Assembly: GCA_017515465.1 (NCBI GenBank)
Contig: JAFWFV010000003.1
Location: 1-62,499, forward strand
Direction of reading: 5' to 3'
Length of the DNA stretch: 62,499 nt
DNA from: Clostridiales bacterium
GTDB taxonomy: Bacteria; Bacillota; Clostridia; Saccharofermentanales; Saccharofermentanaceae
Shown here: positions 61,593-62,499 of the stretch, piece after piece
How positions within the stretch are numbered: the stretch's first letter is position 1
How the letters are laid out: every line of letters starts with the position of its first letter
Notes under the pieces: generated by a model
Databases searched by the model: none
What the model saw: only the letters and a program-made list of their open reading frames with translations
What the model was told of the DNA's origin: nothing
Translations under genes and position numbers: made by a program

Positions 61593-62499
61593 CCCGTAAT
61601 GACCATGAAACTGTTTCTATCAATCTTGTAAAGACTTCGACTCAGCCGGACCTTATCGCTAATCGTCAGTTTACAGTTGCATATCACGGTAATGGCACTG
61701 CTCCTAATTCAACGGGCGTTACGGTTGCAACGCTTACCACAAATGCAGCAGGTAAGGCTTCGTTAAGCGATCTTCCTGTAGGTTGGTACAGCATAACAGA
61801 GAAGAATAACGATCCTGATATCAAACTCACTGTTACATGGCAGTATGGAACAGAGGTTACATACGGCGATGCTGTTATGCTTCACGCAACAGTTACTTCT
61901 CCTGACCTTACCGCAGCCTATACGCTGAATGTAAAGAATGAGAGACCTACCGTGCAGACAGAGGCAACGGATGCCGCATCAGGAAGCCAGCAACCCACTC
62001 TTACAAGAGAAGTTACTATTACTGATACAGTTTCTTATGAGAACTTTATCCCCGGAAGGACCTATAAAGTAATAGGTACTCTTATGGATAGGACTGCTAA
62101 AACTGAACTTCTTGACGAGAACGGCGATCCTATCACAGCCGAAAAGGTATTTACTGCATCTGCAACAGGAAGCGGTACAGTAGAGGTCGTATTCCCGAGC
62201 GTTAAGATCGAACTCCTTAGAGGAAAGACAATCGTTGTATTCGAGGACTCCTACGATACGGCAGATAATCTTATCGTATCTCACCACAGGTTCGAAGATT
62301 ATCCTCAGACATTGTTCTTCCCTGAGATCGGAACGACATTGATCGATAGGAGTACACAGGACCATATCGCATCGACGGACGAAACGGCAGAACTCGTCGA
62401 TGTAATTGCTTATGATAACCTCTTGCCTGGTCACTATGTTGCAGTCGGTACTCTGATGAACAAGCAGACACAGAATGCTGTTACCGATGAAAACGGCAA
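61547..62499 (+). CDS. Continuation of the adhesin in the next frame, VaFE-like repeats (partial)
   Basis: In the -1 frame from 61547 the protein reads on as TVTASADNGGVSSVVARND and a Cna-B-like domain, then VSYENFIPGRTYKVIGTLMD, TGSGTVEVVFPSV, VVFEDSYDTADNL, HHRFEDYPQTLFFPEIGT. The last set matches the VaFE repeat found in Gram-positive surface proteins. A second VaFE copy begins (DVIAYDNLLPGHYVAVGTLM) and is cut by the window edge. There is no start codon, so it belongs to the gene upstream. Confidence 0.82.

Overview
The window looks like the chromosome of a Gram-positive, Clostridia-type Firmicute, plausibly a gut or rumen member of Lachnospiraceae or Oscillospirales. The signs are a GlgC/GlgD pair, an Flp/Tad pilus locus with a DUF6382-FHA protein, sortase-type surface proteins with isopeptide domains, lipoproteins, and U32/MltG/RluA genes arranged as in Firmicutes. 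No rRNA is present, so the genus cannot be fixed. Genus-level placement is inference.

Layout. 1-9.8 kb: housekeeping genes (RluA-type pseudouridine synthase, MurI, DUF1934, L32, Der, TypA, MltG, U32 peptidase-family protein), with a 51-bp tandem repeat and an orphan nuclease-like gene at 4.25-5.2 kb. 9.8-11.7 kb, minus strand: a prepilin peptidase and a CPBP-like membrane protein without its catalytic residues. 11.8-23 kb: a complete glycogen locus (glgP, glgB, glgC, glgD, glgA, GH13); GlgB and GlgA both end in Lys/Ala/Pro tails of about 61 residues. 23-24.2 kb: a zinc-ribbon membrane protein. 24.4-29.1 kb: a 1569-residue surface protein with about 350 residues of Ser/Ala heptads. 29.2-35.5 kb: three overlapping GT-C/PMT-type glycosyltransferase genes, then tRNA-Leu(GAG). 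35.7-37.7 kb, minus strand: Ogg and an RlmL-like methyltransferase. 38.3-42.1 kb: a STAS-kinase fusion, PHP phosphoesterase, ProA and RpiB. 42.2-48.8 kb: the F-type ATP synthase operon, which has no separate atpH but carries a delta-like C-terminal domain fused to the N-terminus of alpha. 48.8-51.9 kb, minus strand: a Tad locus (FHA protein, Flp pilin, fused TadB-TadC, broken TadA).

At about 51,915 the tadA reading frame is cut and sequence of another character begins: a parA/parB/initiator-like operon typical of plasmids or integrative elements (51.9-57.3 kb), visibly more AT-rich and with different codon use. Its far side leads into a CAP-domain lipoprotein, a short leader ORF with a terminator, and a large secreted protein combining a subtilisin fold, a candidate thioester domain, Cna-B-like domains and VaFE-like repeats. 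That gene is frameshifted at 61,544 and runs off the window. The missing part of tadA does not reappear, so the join is either a large insertion or an assembly join.

How the parts may work together. The glycogen genes form a full store-and-release pathway. The prepilin peptidase at 11 kb probably processes the Flp pilin at 50 kb. The GT-C operon directly follows a Ser-rich cell-wall protein and may glycosylate it. The points most worth checking are the delta-alpha ATP synthase fusion, the shared glycogen-enzyme tails, the Ser/Ala adhesin plus PMT cluster, and the subtilisin-thioester adhesin.
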